Assembly (NCBI GenBank): GCA_963769605.1
Contig: CAVYML010000003.1
Span: forward strand, 806,001 to 870,000
Length of the DNA: 64,000 nucleotides
From: Fen-1254 sp963769605
Lineage (GTDB): Bacteria > Bacteroidota > Ignavibacteria > UBA10030
Direction of reading: 5' to 3'
Shown here: positions 25,311 to 33,681 of the stretch, piece after piece
Layout: each line of letters starts with the position of its first letter
Position numbering within the stretch: the stretch's first letter is position 1
The notes under the pieces: generated by a model
Told to the model about the DNA's origin: nothing
What the model saw: only the letters and a program-made list of their open reading frames with translations
The model's database searches: none
Program-made: the position numbers and the translations under genes

Positions 25311-26165
25311 ATGTACCAATGGATAATCCGTTTCCACCAATGTCTGCTTCTTTTAACCGTAGTGGTATATTGCGGGTTTGCGGGGCAAAATATTAAATAT
25401 AATTTTCAAACCGGTCACAGCTCTATCTATTCCGTCGAAATGAAAAGTTCAGCCGAGGGTCAGGGGATGGGGCAGGATTTTTCAATAACATCGAAGTTTT
25501 CTATCGATTGCTCGATCACTGCTGTAGGGAAAAATGATTCTGCATTCACCGTTATTGTAATCTTTCGTTCTTGTAAAGGAGTCTTGAACTTTCCCTTGAT
25601 GGGATTCTATGACAGTTCATTCTCTATGAAGGAATGGACCAATAAACGTATAAGATTAGTCTTTACTCTACACGGGAAGATTCTTGGAGCTCATGCTCTC
25701 GATAATGTACCTCCATCAAACATTAGAACCATGCTGCACACCGGCCCTGTTGAGATTGCCCAACGGCTCATACTGGAACTTCCGCCTCAGGAAATTGATA
25801 CAAATGTTTCCTGGAAGAAAAAGGCTCCGGAAACGATGACTCAAGAGGGTGTCAATATTATTACAAAGCCGAACATCGAGTATAAACTTGGCAGAAAAAA
25901 AGTTTACGGTGGTTTGGTATGCCGGAGAATGCTGTTCCGCGGCAATTCGACTCTCGGAGGCTCCGGAACTATGCGGGGGATAGGCTTGAGTGTCACTGGG
26001 ACGATGAAAACAGACGGTGTTGCTCTTTTCGCAGAAACAAACGGCATGCTTGTTTCCGTCCGGCAAACGCAAGAAACAGATATGACGCAAACCATGAGCG
26101 GAGAACAAACAGGAGCAGTGATAATAATGTCAAAAAATACTATAACGATGGAGCTCAAGCAATAA
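25311..26165 (+). CDS. Secreted protein of unknown function
   Basis: About 284 residues from ATG 25311; a TTG five codons earlier is possible. A clear N-terminal signal or anchor helix (CLLLLTVVVYCGFAG) is followed by a mainly beta-strand sequence rich in Ser, Thr and Ile, with alternating hydrophobic residues. No Cys pair, metal motif or catalytic signature is visible. The pattern (YNFQTGHSSIYSVEMKSSAEG, then repeated strand-turn units) recalls periplasmic DUF6263-like proteins, but I cannot claim that family. It is followed by a GAF/GGDEF gene 142 bases on, and both lie between two copies of a dispersed repeat. Confidence 0.6.
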   Translation: MYQWIIRFHQCLLLLTVVVYCGFAGQNIKYNFQTGHSSIYSVEMKSSAEGQGMGQDFSITSKFSIDCSITAVGKNDSAFTVIVIFRSCKGVLNFPLMGFYDSSFSMKEWTNKRIRLVFTLHGKILGAHALDNVPPSNIRTMLHTGPVEIAQRLILELPPQEIDTNVSWKKKAPETMTQEGVNIITKPNIEYKLGRKKVYGGLVCRRMLFRGNSTLGGSGTMRGIGLSVTGTMKTDGVALFAETNGMLVSVRQTQETDMTQTMSGEQTGAVIIMSKNTITMELKQ

Positions 26166-26240
26166 TGATGATGTGAAGGAAAAAAAAGACATGAATTCTG
26201 GATGAAATAAAAAAAGACGGAGATTTGCTTCAATCGAAGT

Positions 26241-26280
26241 CATGAGATAAAAAGTGAAAGAGGGATTTTTTTATCTCGTG
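26241..26280 (+). terminator. AT-rich hairpin between 25311 gene and GAF/GGDEF gene
   Basis: CATGAGATAAAAA (26241-26253) pairs with TTTTTATCTCGTG (26268-26280), 13 pairs with one wobble. It has no T-tract after the stem. It could act as a weak terminator or leader hairpin. Confidence 0.35.
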
Positions 26281-26307
26281 CATATCATACGGAAGGAGAA
26301 AAGAGCC

Positions 26308-27312
26308 ATGACTCATACGAAATCCGATGAATGCTTGAATTTTGTTTCAGAGATCTTGAATCTGTTGAAATCGGCGAATCAATATGAAAAGGTACTATCC
26401 TTGATCGTTGATCGTGTTGTCCGGATGTATCATTGTCAAACCTGCGCCATTATTCTTGTCGATCCGGCGACAGAGTATCTGCAAGTTGCCATCAGTCATG
26501 GATTATCGGCAACATTTGAAAATGCCTTCAGGCGAAAATTAGCTACGGACATTATCGGAAAACTCTTATGGACGGGTCAGCCGGTGATAATTGGACAAAG
26601 CGAGCGCCAGCCGGAGCTGGCAGCGGGTGTGCAGCTGGAAGTTCCGTTCGGCTCGTGTCTGTGTGTTCAGATTTCGGCCGATCATCGAACGCTGGGCTAT
26701 CTTCAGGCTGAGACAAAAGAGAGCGGAATATTCTCAGAAGAGGATATTCGTCCCTTGCAGGCTTTTGCCGACTTTGCCGGTGTCGCTGTTAATAAAGCCC
26801 GGCTCTACGAGGAAAATCTGCGTCTCGACACAATCGATCACGACATGGGCCTGGATAAATATTCGGCGTTTCTGGAAAAGCTCGGAATAAGTCTCTCAAG
26901 GGCTCAAGAAACGAAAGAAGATGTCGCATTGATATTAATGGATGTCGATAATTTCAAGCATATCGCTCTAACATACGGTCATGAAACTTCCAAACAATTG
27001 CTCAAGGAATTTGCCTCGATTGTCCGGTCTCATCTGCGGGTCATCGATGCTGCAGGAAGATACGGATTCGACGAGATCGCAATTTTGCGTGAGAAGACTA
27101 CGAAAAATGATGCGTTTGAATTTGCCGAAAAAATGCGCAAAGCCATTGAAGGAGCATCGCTGACGATAAACAAGATTCAAACTACCGTCAGTATTGGTCT
27201 TGCATTGTTTCCGGAACATGCCCGGACGGAGAAGGAATTATTGTTAAGCGCAAAAGAAGCGCTCTATGAAGCTCAGCGTTCGGGAAGAAACAGGGTCGTA
27301 ACAGTTGACTAA
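26308..27312 (+). CDS. GAF domain protein with degenerate GGDEF domain
   Basis: 334 residues from the ATG at 26308, ten bases after AAGGAG; an earlier GTG runs through a hairpin and is rejected. Residues ~10-160 form a GAF domain (CAIILVDPATEYLQVAISHGL, LGYLQAETKESGIFSEEDIRPLQAFADFAGVAVNKARLYEE). Residues ~175-330 have the fold of a diguanylate cyclase: DVALILMDVDNFKHIALTYGHETSKQLLKEFA and TVSIGLALFPEHARTEKELLLSAKEALYEAQRSGRNRV. The active-site GG(D/E)EF is replaced by GFDEI in GRYGFDEIAIL. The second glycine is needed to bind GTP, so cyclase activity is unlikely; it may instead act as a sensor or bind nucleotide. Confidence 0.8.
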   Translation: MTHTKSDECLNFVSEILNLLKSANQYEKVLSLIVDRVVRMYHCQTCAIILVDPATEYLQVAISHGLSATFENAFRRKLATDIIGKLLWTGQPVIIGQSERQPELAAGVQLEVPFGSCLCVQISADHRTLGYLQAETKESGIFSEEDIRPLQAFADFAGVAVNKARLYEENLRLDTIDHDMGLDKYSAFLEKLGISLSRAQETKEDVALILMDVDNFKHIALTYGHETSKQLLKEFASIVRSHLRVIDAAGRYGFDEIAILREKTTKNDAFEFAEKMRKAIEGASLTINKIQTTVSIGLALFPEHARTEKELLLSAKEALYEAQRSGRNRVVTVD

Positions 27313-27354
27313 AAAACGCATCCATTCAAGGATGCGGGAAAGAATTGATCGGAA

Positions 27355-27491
27355 GTATTTACTCGGCATGTTCTTGATGTTCAAGATTTTCCATGTAGTC
27401 CCGGAAACATCGAATAATGTTCCCGGGATGGCCGCGGAGGATTCCCGATGTTAGTCTGCCCGCCGCAGGAGGGCGCCGTCGGCTACAAAAA
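27355..27491. repeat. Dispersed repeat, copy B (~137 bp)
   Basis: Direct copy of the element at 24998-25134. Ends in GGGCGCCGTCGGCTAC. Many of the differences between the copies are synonymous in the minus-strand frame, which hints at past coding selection, but neither frame has a convincing start. Confidence 0.65.
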
Positions 27492-27567
27492 CAACGGTAC
27501 ATGAAAATATACTGTGTAGTTACGATCGGAAAATAAATCATTGTATTCATAAAGTCTGAGAGAAAAT

Positions 27568-29478
27568 ATGCAGAGAACGATTCCGCAATTATTCGAGACT
27601 AGCGTTGCACAATATGTTTCAAACATCATGATGTGGGAAAAAAAAGGAGAGCGATACGAAGGGACGACCTATCTTGAGGGCAAAACACTTGCCCGCAATT
27701 TCGCCGGCGGCCTTATAAGCCTGGGGATTGAACGCGGAGATCGCATTGCGCTGATTGCAGAGGGATGCAACGATTGGGTTATTTCGGAATTGGGTATCCT
27801 TTACACCGGCGCCGTCAATGTCCCGCTGTCCGTCAAGATCGACGAACTATCCGATCTCAAGTTCCGCCTTGCGCATTCCGGGTGCCGCATGGTCATTGTC
27901 TCGAGAACGCAGCTTGCAAAAATCCGCGGGATAAAAAATGATTTGCCCCAGCTCGAAAATATTATCGTTCTGGACAGCGATGCTGCGCTGCAAACGGATG
28001 AAATTCCAATTGCACTGGTACTGGAAAAAGGGACGCATTATCTGAAAGCGTATGAAAAAGAATTTACAGATCGGTGGCAGTCGATACAGGAGAGCGATCC
28101 GGCGAATATTTGTTATACCTCGGGTACAACGGCGGATCCGAAGGGAATTATTCTAACACACCGGAACTATACTGCAAATACGGAACAGGCTTCTGCAATT
28201 CTTCTTATTCCGGAGTATTATTGTTCGCTTCTTATTCTTCCCTGGGATCACTGCTTTGCCCATACGGCCGGAATTTACACTCTCATGTCAAACGGCGCCA
28301 GCATGGCTTCCGTGCAGGTCGGCAAGACCGCTATGGAGACATTGAAAAACATTCCGGTTAATATTAAAGAATCGCGTCCTCATTTTTTATTGAGCGTTCC
28401 GTCGCTTGCAAAAAATTTTAGAAAAAATATTGAAAAAGGAATACGGGAGAAAGGTGATAAAATCGAGAAACTTTTTCGCCATGCTCTCGAAGTGGCGTAT
28501 GCCTATAACGGTATCGGCTGGGACAAAGGAAAAAACGCACCGCTTGTCAAGAAGCTCGAATATAAACTGTACGATATTCTTTTATTCAAAAAAGTGAGGG
28601 AGAATTTCGGCGGGCGCTTGGAGTTTTTTATCGGCGGCGGAGCGCTCCTGGACATCGAATTGCAGCGGTTCTTTTATGCCCTCGGCATTCCGATGTTTCA
28701 AGGGTATGGATTGACGGAATCGGCGCCTATAATTTCCGCCAATGTTCCGCAGCGGCACAAGCTCGGTTCCTCCGGAAGCATTGTACCGAATCTGCAGGTC
28801 AAGATATGCGACGAAGAAGGCAATGCTCTGCCGGTCGGCCAGAAGGGAGAGATCGTCGTCAAAGGTGAAAATGTAATGGCGGGATACTGGAAGAACGAAC
28901 GTGCCACGCAGGAAACTATACGGGATGGATGGCTCCATACAGGCGATCTCGGCTACGTCGACGAAGATAATTTCCTTTATGTCCTCGGACGTGAAAAAAG
29001 CCTGCTTATCAGTCACGATGGAGAAAAGTACAGTCCCGAAGGGATAGAGGAAGCTCTTACCGAAAATTCATCCTACATCGATCAGGTGATGCTCTATAAT
29101 AACCAGTCCCCATATACTGCTGCGCTGATTGTGCCGAACAAAGATGCAATCAAGCGTTTTGTGCAGGGACTTGATCTTTCCCTGCAAACCGATGAAGGAC
29201 AGGCAGCAGTTTTGAAACTGCTCGAAGCGGAAATACTGGCATACCGGCAGGGAGGCAATTACGCGGGGGAATTTCCTGAACGATGGCTGCCGTCGGCGAT
29301 TGCCGTGCTCGGCGAAGGCTTTACGGAACAAAACCGGTTTTTAAACAGCACGCTCAAAATGGTACGCGGAAGGATAACGGAATTTTATAAAGACCGCATT
29401 GAATATATGTTTACCGCAGAAGGGAAGAACGTCTGCAACTATCAGAATAAAATGATTATGAAAAGACTTGGGGAATAA
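27568..29478 (+). CDS. Long-chain acyl-CoA synthetase (AMP-forming)
   Basis: 636 residues, the longer FadD15/FACS type of the ANL superfamily. Motifs: NICYTSGTTADPKGIILTH near residue 180 (ATP phosphate loop); FQGYGLTESAPIIS; KGENVMAGYWKN; GWLHTGDLGYVDEDNFLYVLGREKSLLI with the ribose-binding Asp and hinge. It charges fatty acids with CoA for lipid synthesis or degradation. Only about a quarter of positions appear shared with the 567-residue paralogue at 23289, so it is not a recent duplicate. Start ATG 27568; SD is weak (GAGAG). Confidence 0.87.
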   Translation: MQRTIPQLFETSVAQYVSNIMMWEKKGERYEGTTYLEGKTLARNFAGGLISLGIERGDRIALIAEGCNDWVISELGILYTGAVNVPLSVKIDELSDLKFRLAHSGCRMVIVSRTQLAKIRGIKNDLPQLENIIVLDSDAALQTDEIPIALVLEKGTHYLKAYEKEFTDRWQSIQESDPANICYTSGTTADPKGIILTHRNYTANTEQASAILLIPEYYCSLLILPWDHCFAHTAGIYTLMSNGASMASVQVGKTAMETLKNIPVNIKESRPHFLLSVPSLAKNFRKNIEKGIREKGDKIEKLFRHALEVAYAYNGIGWDKGKNAPLVKKLEYKLYDILLFKKVRENFGGRLEFFIGGGALLDIELQRFFYALGIPMFQGYGLTESAPIISANVPQRHKLGSSGSIVPNLQVKICDEEGNALPVGQKGEIVVKGENVMAGYWKNERATQETIRDGWLHTGDLGYVDEDNFLYVLGREKSLLISHDGEKYSPEGIEEALTENSSYIDQVMLYNNQSPYTAALIVPNKDAIKRFVQGLDLSLQTDEGQAAVLKLLEAEILAYRQGGNYAGEFPERWLPSAIAVLGEGFTEQNRFLNSTLKMVRGRITEFYKDRIEYMFTAEGKNVCNYQNKMIMKRLGE

Positions 29479-29569
29479 CATTATTCTGGGTGTTTTTTTA
29501 CACGAAGTTCCACGAAGAAGATATAAAGAACTTAGGTGTGCAGGTTGAAATCGGAAGTTTCCACTGTCA

Positions 29570-29641
29570 AGGTTTTTAGCCGGCTTCGCCGGACATCACC
29601 GCGATCACTCTCCCAGGGCGGGCAAGCCGGCCGCGGCTACA
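29570..29641. repeat. GC-rich palindromic intergenic element
   Basis: Contains AGCCGGCTTCGCCGG, a perfect short hairpin, and ends GCCGGCCGCGGCTAC. Its GCGGCTAC end resembles the ends of the 137-bp repeats. Similar GTAGCCG-type elements are common between genes in this kind of genome. It lies between a plus-strand and a minus-strand gene end and could also serve as a terminator. Confidence 0.4.
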
Positions 29642-29672
29642 GAGGAAATGAATTTCGGAGATCAATAATTAT

Positions 29673-30428
29673 TTAAAATAATGATCCGAGATGCAGCACA
29701 AGAACGATGCTGCTGAAATCGCGTATGTATCCGTCTTCCATTACTTCTATCTCCTGCGGGAATTTGGCGAATGTATATTGAACACTTATTCCTCCGAGCG
29801 CTCCGTTTCCGATGCCGAAAAAAGCTCCCACACCGACAAATCCGCCGAGCGTATACCGTAGAGTGCCGTATTTCAAACTGGAAAAAAAGTTTATTTGATC
29901 CTGCTCGTAGATGCCGGTGGTCGTATCGATAATATTGGTTGCATAGGGAGAAACAAACATCATTGTCGGGCCGATACCGGCCGTAATATAAGGACGGAAG
30001 CTCTCTGTAATATCGTCTTTGAAAAGTCTGTATTGTACGGATGCATTGAGAGGAATCATGAGAAGGCGGTTTTTTTTATATGGTATATAACTGTTTCCCC
30101 AAATGTCGTAATATTCTACTTCCGATGGGTCTTTTGCATCCGAAATCATGAGCGATATGTTCCATGCCAGTACATCGTTGATCTCCTTGCGGTAAAAGCC
30201 GCCCAGACCGAATCCGTTATCGGAAAAAGCGATATCTATTCCCCATGAACCGGACAGGGACGGATACGTTACCGGTTGAATCAGCCGGTGCGAAAAGGGT
30301 TCGAAAATGACGGATGTATCGGGTTGAGAAGGAATTTGTCCGTAGAGAGATGAAACAAGACACATTATCAACGATGCAGAACAAAAGGAGCGCGTCCTGA
30401 ATGATCGTATATGTTTTCCTCTCGACAT
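29673..30428 (-). CDS. Outer-membrane beta-barrel protein of unknown function
   Basis: About 251 residues from ATG 30428 (MSRGKHIRSF); AAGGAG is 13 bases upstream, so the start is tentative. A signal peptide (SASLIMCLVSSLYGQ) precedes a chain of amphipathic strands with aromatic girdle residues, such as GSWGIDIAFSDNGFGLGGFYRK, NASVQYRLF, RPYITAGIGPTMMF, TLGGFVGVGAFFGIG and GGISVQYTF. It ends in a hydrophobic residue series closing with Phe, as BAM substrates do. This fits the OmpA-like/porin-family small barrels. It lies 28 bases downstream of the rRNA methyltransferase gene on the same strand. Confidence 0.7.
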   Translation of the reverse strand: MSRGKHIRSFRTRSFCSASLIMCLVSSLYGQIPSQPDTSVIFEPFSHRLIQPVTYPSLSGSWGIDIAFSDNGFGLGGFYRKEINDVLAWNISLMISDAKDPSEVEYYDIWGNSYIPYKKNRLLMIPLNASVQYRLFKDDITESFRPYITAGIGPTMMFVSPYATNIIDTTTGIYEQDQINFFSSLKYGTLRYTLGGFVGVGAFFGIGNGALGGISVQYTFAKFPQEIEVMEDGYIRDFSSIVLVLHLGSLF

Positions 30429-30456
30429 AGGGTCACAACTGCTCCTTTGCGATGGA

Positions 30457-31626
30457 TTACAGGACGGAAAAGATCGCAAATTTCAGATATCGGGTTTCCG
30501 GCATTGCCGGATGGATCGGATGATCCGGACCGGCGCCGTGGAACTCAAGCAATTGTATCCTGCGTCCCCGTTTAAGAGCCGATTGCTGTATGACATCAAG
30601 GAAAGCTTCTTCCATGACGTGGTGAGAGCAGGAAGCAGTCATGAGGAATCCGCCCTTGTTGATGAGGCCGAATGCGCGTGTATGAATTTCCTTGTAGCCT
30701 TTCAACGCAGTCGCGATGGTCTTTTTACTTTTTGTAAACGACGGCGGATCGAGTATAACTACATCAAAGTGATCGTTCTGGGTATCGAATTTCTGAAGGA
30801 AATCGAAAGCATCTCCCGTAAGGAACGAAATTTTTTCGACCTGATTCAAATGAGCATTAGTTGCCGCATGGGCAATGGCCGCATCCGAGCTGTCGAGTGC
30901 GGTGATCATTTTCGCACCGCCCTTTGCCGCATGCATGGAAAATCCGCCCTCGTTGCAGAAACAATCCAGCACATGAGCGCCGGCACAATAGCGGCGGATG
31001 AATTTTCTGTTTTCCCGCTGATCCAGGAAAAATCCGGTTTTTTGTCCGTTGAAGACATCGACGGAAAATTTCACATCGTCTTCTGTGATAATGGTTTTCT
31101 CAACGGTTCCGCGGAGAATTTTCTTTTCCTGCGGAAGATTTTCCAGCGCGCGCGCTCCCACATCGTTCCTTGCAACGATCGCTTTCGGGTGGAACATGTC
31201 TTCAAGCACGCTGCAGATGATATCGAGATGTGACTCCATGCCTGCGGAAAGAATTTGCAGGGAAAGATATTCGTTATAGCGGTCGATGATGAGACCGGGC
31301 AGAAAATCACTTTCTCCGTAGACCATGCGATAGGCTGCCGATTCCGGAGCGAACTTCTGGCGGAGAGTATCCGCACGACGGATGCGTTTTTCAAAAAAAG
31401 CGGCCGAAATTTCTTCACGGTTCGTAGAGAGCAGTCGGAAAGCGATAAGCGAATGGGGATTAAAAAAGCCGACGCCCAGGAATTTTTCATCGGCCCGGAG
31501 CAATTCCACAACGCTTCCGGATTCAGGATTGCCGCGGAGAGAGGCGATCTCGTTGCTGAAAATCCACAAATGCCCGCCGGCAATGCGGTGTTCTTCGTTT
31601 TTCTTTAGGACTATTTGATTTTTCAT
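30457..31626 (-). CDS. Class I SAM-dependent 23S rRNA methyltransferase, RlmI-like
   Basis: 389 residues, the usual length of the RlmI family. An N-terminal PUA-like domain (ENEEH…GHLWIFSNEIA) should bind RNA. A central EEHEE segment (QKTGFFLDQRENRKFIRR) is typical of the family. The Rossmann methyltransferase domain has VLDCFCNEGGFSMHAAKGGA (SAM motif I), ALDSSDAAI, and the base-contact motif VILDPPSFTKSKK. The family makes 5-methylcytosine at 23S rRNA; the exact target base is inferred, not seen. No clear SD precedes the ATG. Transcribed ahead of the outer-membrane protein gene. Confidence 0.85.
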   Translation of the reverse strand: MKNQIVLKKNEEHRIAGGHLWIFSNEIASLRGNPESGSVVELLRADEKFLGVGFFNPHSLIAFRLLSTNREEISAAFFEKRIRRADTLRQKFAPESAAYRMVYGESDFLPGLIIDRYNEYLSLQILSAGMESHLDIICSVLEDMFHPKAIVARNDVGARALENLPQEKKILRGTVEKTIITEDDVKFSVDVFNGQKTGFFLDQRENRKFIRRYCAGAHVLDCFCNEGGFSMHAAKGGAKMITALDSSDAAIAHAATNAHLNQVEKISFLTGDAFDFLQKFDTQNDHFDVVILDPPSFTKSKKTIATALKGYKEIHTRAFGLINKGGFLMTASCSHHVMEEAFLDVIQQSALKRGRRIQLLEFHGAGPDHPIHPAMPETRYLKFAIFSVL

Positions 31627-31810
31627 ACTAAAACTTAGATAGTTTTTAAGGGAGAGTCAAGCAAGAGAGGCGAATGAAGAGTCGATTCCGAGGGAATTCG
31701 TATATCATTTCTCATTATCTATTGCCGTAATCTAAATTTCCTTTTTTCTGAGAATACCAATCTTCTCTTGTTATTTCTGCTGATCTCCAAATTATTGAAA
31801 GACACAACCT

Positions 31811-31839
31811 TTGATTTGCCAAAAGAAATTTACTATGTT
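31811..31839 (+). promoter_or_regulatory. Probable promoter of the toxin-antitoxin pair
   Basis: TTGATT (31811-31816), 17-base spacer, TATGTT (31834-31839), 22 bases before the antitoxin ATG. Confidence 0.5.
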
Positions 31840-31861
31840 ATCATGATTATGAAAGGAAATA

Positions 31862-32002
31862 ATGAATAGAGCCTTAGTCGTAAGACCGCGTGATGAGGCC
31901 GGAATAAAATTTTTATCAGATTTGATCGGTAAATTAGGTATGTCATCAAGAGTGATTGAAAACGAAATATTAGAAGACCTCGGTTTAGCGGAATTAATGT
32001 AA
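31862..32002 (+). CDS. Small antitoxin-like protein (46 residues)
   Basis: ATG at 31862 with GAAAGGA five bases upstream; stop TAA at 32000-32002. The sequence (FLSDLIGKLGMSSRVI, then EDLGLAELM) has the pattern of antitoxins that pair with RelE-type toxins: a KLG-type helix followed by an acidic segment and a DIGLA-like tail. The protein is shorter than most (about 70 residues) and has no visible DNA-binding domain, so autoregulation would need another factor. It lies three bases from the toxin start. Confidence 0.6.
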   Translation: MNRALVVRPRDEAGIKFLSDLIGKLGMSSRVIENEILEDLGLAELM

Positions 32003-32005
32003 AAT

Positions 32006-32314
32006 GTGGATCACAGTAAAAAGGCATCACGCGATATTATTATTAAAAAATTACATTCCTCATGCGAAGCGTTTGAGAAAGATATCATTCCTTCTCAAGG
32101 GATACGATGCAAAGTTTTCACTTTGATCGAACGCATTGAGTTATCATCTTCTTTATCTGATATCTCCCAAGTAAAAAAGTTATCCGGTTTTAAATCCGCA
32201 TATCGAATTCGATCAGGCAATTATCGAATAGGTATATTTGTTACCGGTACGACAATCCAATTTGCACGAATCCTTCATCGAAAAGATATTTATAAAATGA
32301 TCCCTTATTCTTAA
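32006..32314 (+). CDS. RelE/ParE-family toxin
   Basis: 102 residues from a GTG three bases after the antitoxin stop. The C-terminal half carries the family core: LSDISQVKKLSGFKSAYRIRSGNYRIGIFV and FARILHRKDIYKMIP. Basic residues in YRIRSGNYRIG and the HRKDIY end match RelE-type mRNA interferases that cut mRNA in the ribosome. The N-terminus is about ten residues longer than usual and its first codons are less conserved, so the start is tentative. An overlapping ATG in another frame (32004) gives a short, unrelated peptide. Confidence 0.8.
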   Translation: MDHSKKASRDIIIKKLHSSCEAFEKDIIPSQGIRCKVFTLIERIELSSSLSDISQVKKLSGFKSAYRIRSGNYRIGIFVTGTTIQFARILHRKDIYKMIPYS

Positions 32315-32893
32315 AATCTTCGCATCGATGTTCCACATCGGTACAAAAATATGCGAGAATAATTCCAAGAAAGATTCGGATGAGTGTCTGTTAAAAGATG
32401 AATAATCGGATCCCGACCACCTCGCGAAAATGCCTTTAGATTTTCACAGAGAAAATGGAATAAAGATCAATCTACGATCTCATGGCAATCCCACCGAACA
32501 TCGCGGGATTTCGCAAATAATGTTCAATATCACCTTTGCCACATCATCAGGCATAACACATTCGATCAGCTTGGAAGAACGACTCAATTGTATTGTAACA
32601 AAGAGAGATAAAAGGATATTCAAACTTGCATTGGCTATAAATTGCCGTAAATGGTTTGATGTACTCTGGACTAATGCGAAGCTCATGAGTCGACCCTTTT
32701 TAGTCGAATCTGCTTGAAGCTCTAATGATAAAACTGGGTTTAAGTATTGCTAAAAACCGTTCTCATTTTAAGCCGACCTTCCCCTTTCTATTCCGAATTC
32801 AAAGGAATAACACAGGGTCTTTGCCTTCAAGGTCAATGTTTGGTATATTAGAAGGGTTGGATATTTTATCTTGCAAAAAAGGGAAAAACATTC
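32315..32893. other. Intergenic region, no gene recognised
   Basis: 579 bases. Short open frames exist on both strands (longest about 95 codons at 32430-32717), but none has an SD or a protein-like pattern. A CGATG/CATCG hairpin near 32326-32340 follows the toxin gene. It may hold decayed coding sequence. Confidence 0.45.
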
Positions 32894-33556
32894 TTGAGCA
32901 ATCTCAAATGTGTCGTTTTCGATATGGACGGCACTCTTACGCAGACGAATCAGTTGATTTATGATTCGTTCAATCATATTGCGAAAAAATACCGTAATCG
33001 CACTTTCTCCGTTCCGGAAATTACCGCAATGTTTGGTCCTCCGGAGGAAGATGCGCTGCGGGAAATTGTAGATCGTACAGATTTCGATCCGGCTATGAAT
33101 GATTATTTGGATTTTTATCGGAAACATCACCGCACGGCCGCGCAGCTTTATCCAGGTATGCTTGATGTACTTCAAACCATTAAGCGTTTTGGCGCGAAAT
33201 CCGCACTGTTTACCGGCAAGGGAAAGCGGACAACGCAGATTACATTGGAAGAATGTCATATAGAAAAGTATTTTGATTGCGTCATTACCGGCACGGATGT
33301 GAATAAGTATAAGCCTTCCCCTGAAGGATTGCAAATCGTAATGGATCGTCTTGGTGTGCATTCTTCTGAGATGCTAATGGTCGGGGATGCAGTTGTCGAT
33401 ATTGTTGCTGCGCGGGAAGCCGGTGTGCAAATGGCTGCCGCCGTGTGGGATTCTTATGGAAAAGAAGCCGTCCTTCAATCGAAAACGGATTTTGTCTTCC
33501 ATACCGTGATTGAATTCCATAGCTGGTTAACGGAACGGTTATCGGGATGCGATTAA
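32894..33556 (+). CDS. HAD-superfamily phosphatase (phosphoglycolate phosphatase-like)
   Basis: 220 residues from a TTG; no other start precedes the first catalytic motif. Motif I is VFDMDGTLTQTN with nucleophile Asp10 and acid Asp12. The cap domain is alpha-helical (class C1). Motif II is the Thr in ALFTGKGKR. Motif III is the Lys in DVNKYKPSPEGL. Motif IV is MVGDAVVDIVAAREAGV with the Mg-binding Asp pair. This is the Gph/beta-phosphoglucomutase-like subfamily that removes phosphate from small metabolites. The true substrate is unknown. A short gap separates it from the oxidoreductase gene. Confidence 0.85.
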   Translation: MSNLKCVVFDMDGTLTQTNQLIYDSFNHIAKKYRNRTFSVPEITAMFGPPEEDALREIVDRTDFDPAMNDYLDFYRKHHRTAAQLYPGMLDVLQTIKRFGAKSALFTGKGKRTTQITLEECHIEKYFDCVITGTDVNKYKPSPEGLQIVMDRLGVHSSEMLMVGDAVVDIVAAREAGVQMAAAVWDSYGKEAVLQSKTDFVFHTVIEFHSWLTERLSGCD

Positions 33557-33681
33557 ACGATCAAAAATTTGCGACAAAATAAAGAGATTAGAAGCGGTCT
33601 CAATAATGACAAAGTCCTTAAGTAATTCAGGTATTTTTGAGATAGGCTGTTATATCTAATCCGGCGGAAAAGGATATGTAT

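Noticed and set aside
32006..32314. Frameshifted toxin using the ATG at 32004
   Set aside because: That frame soon stops and shows no family motif, while the GTG frame at 32006 carries the whole RelE core.
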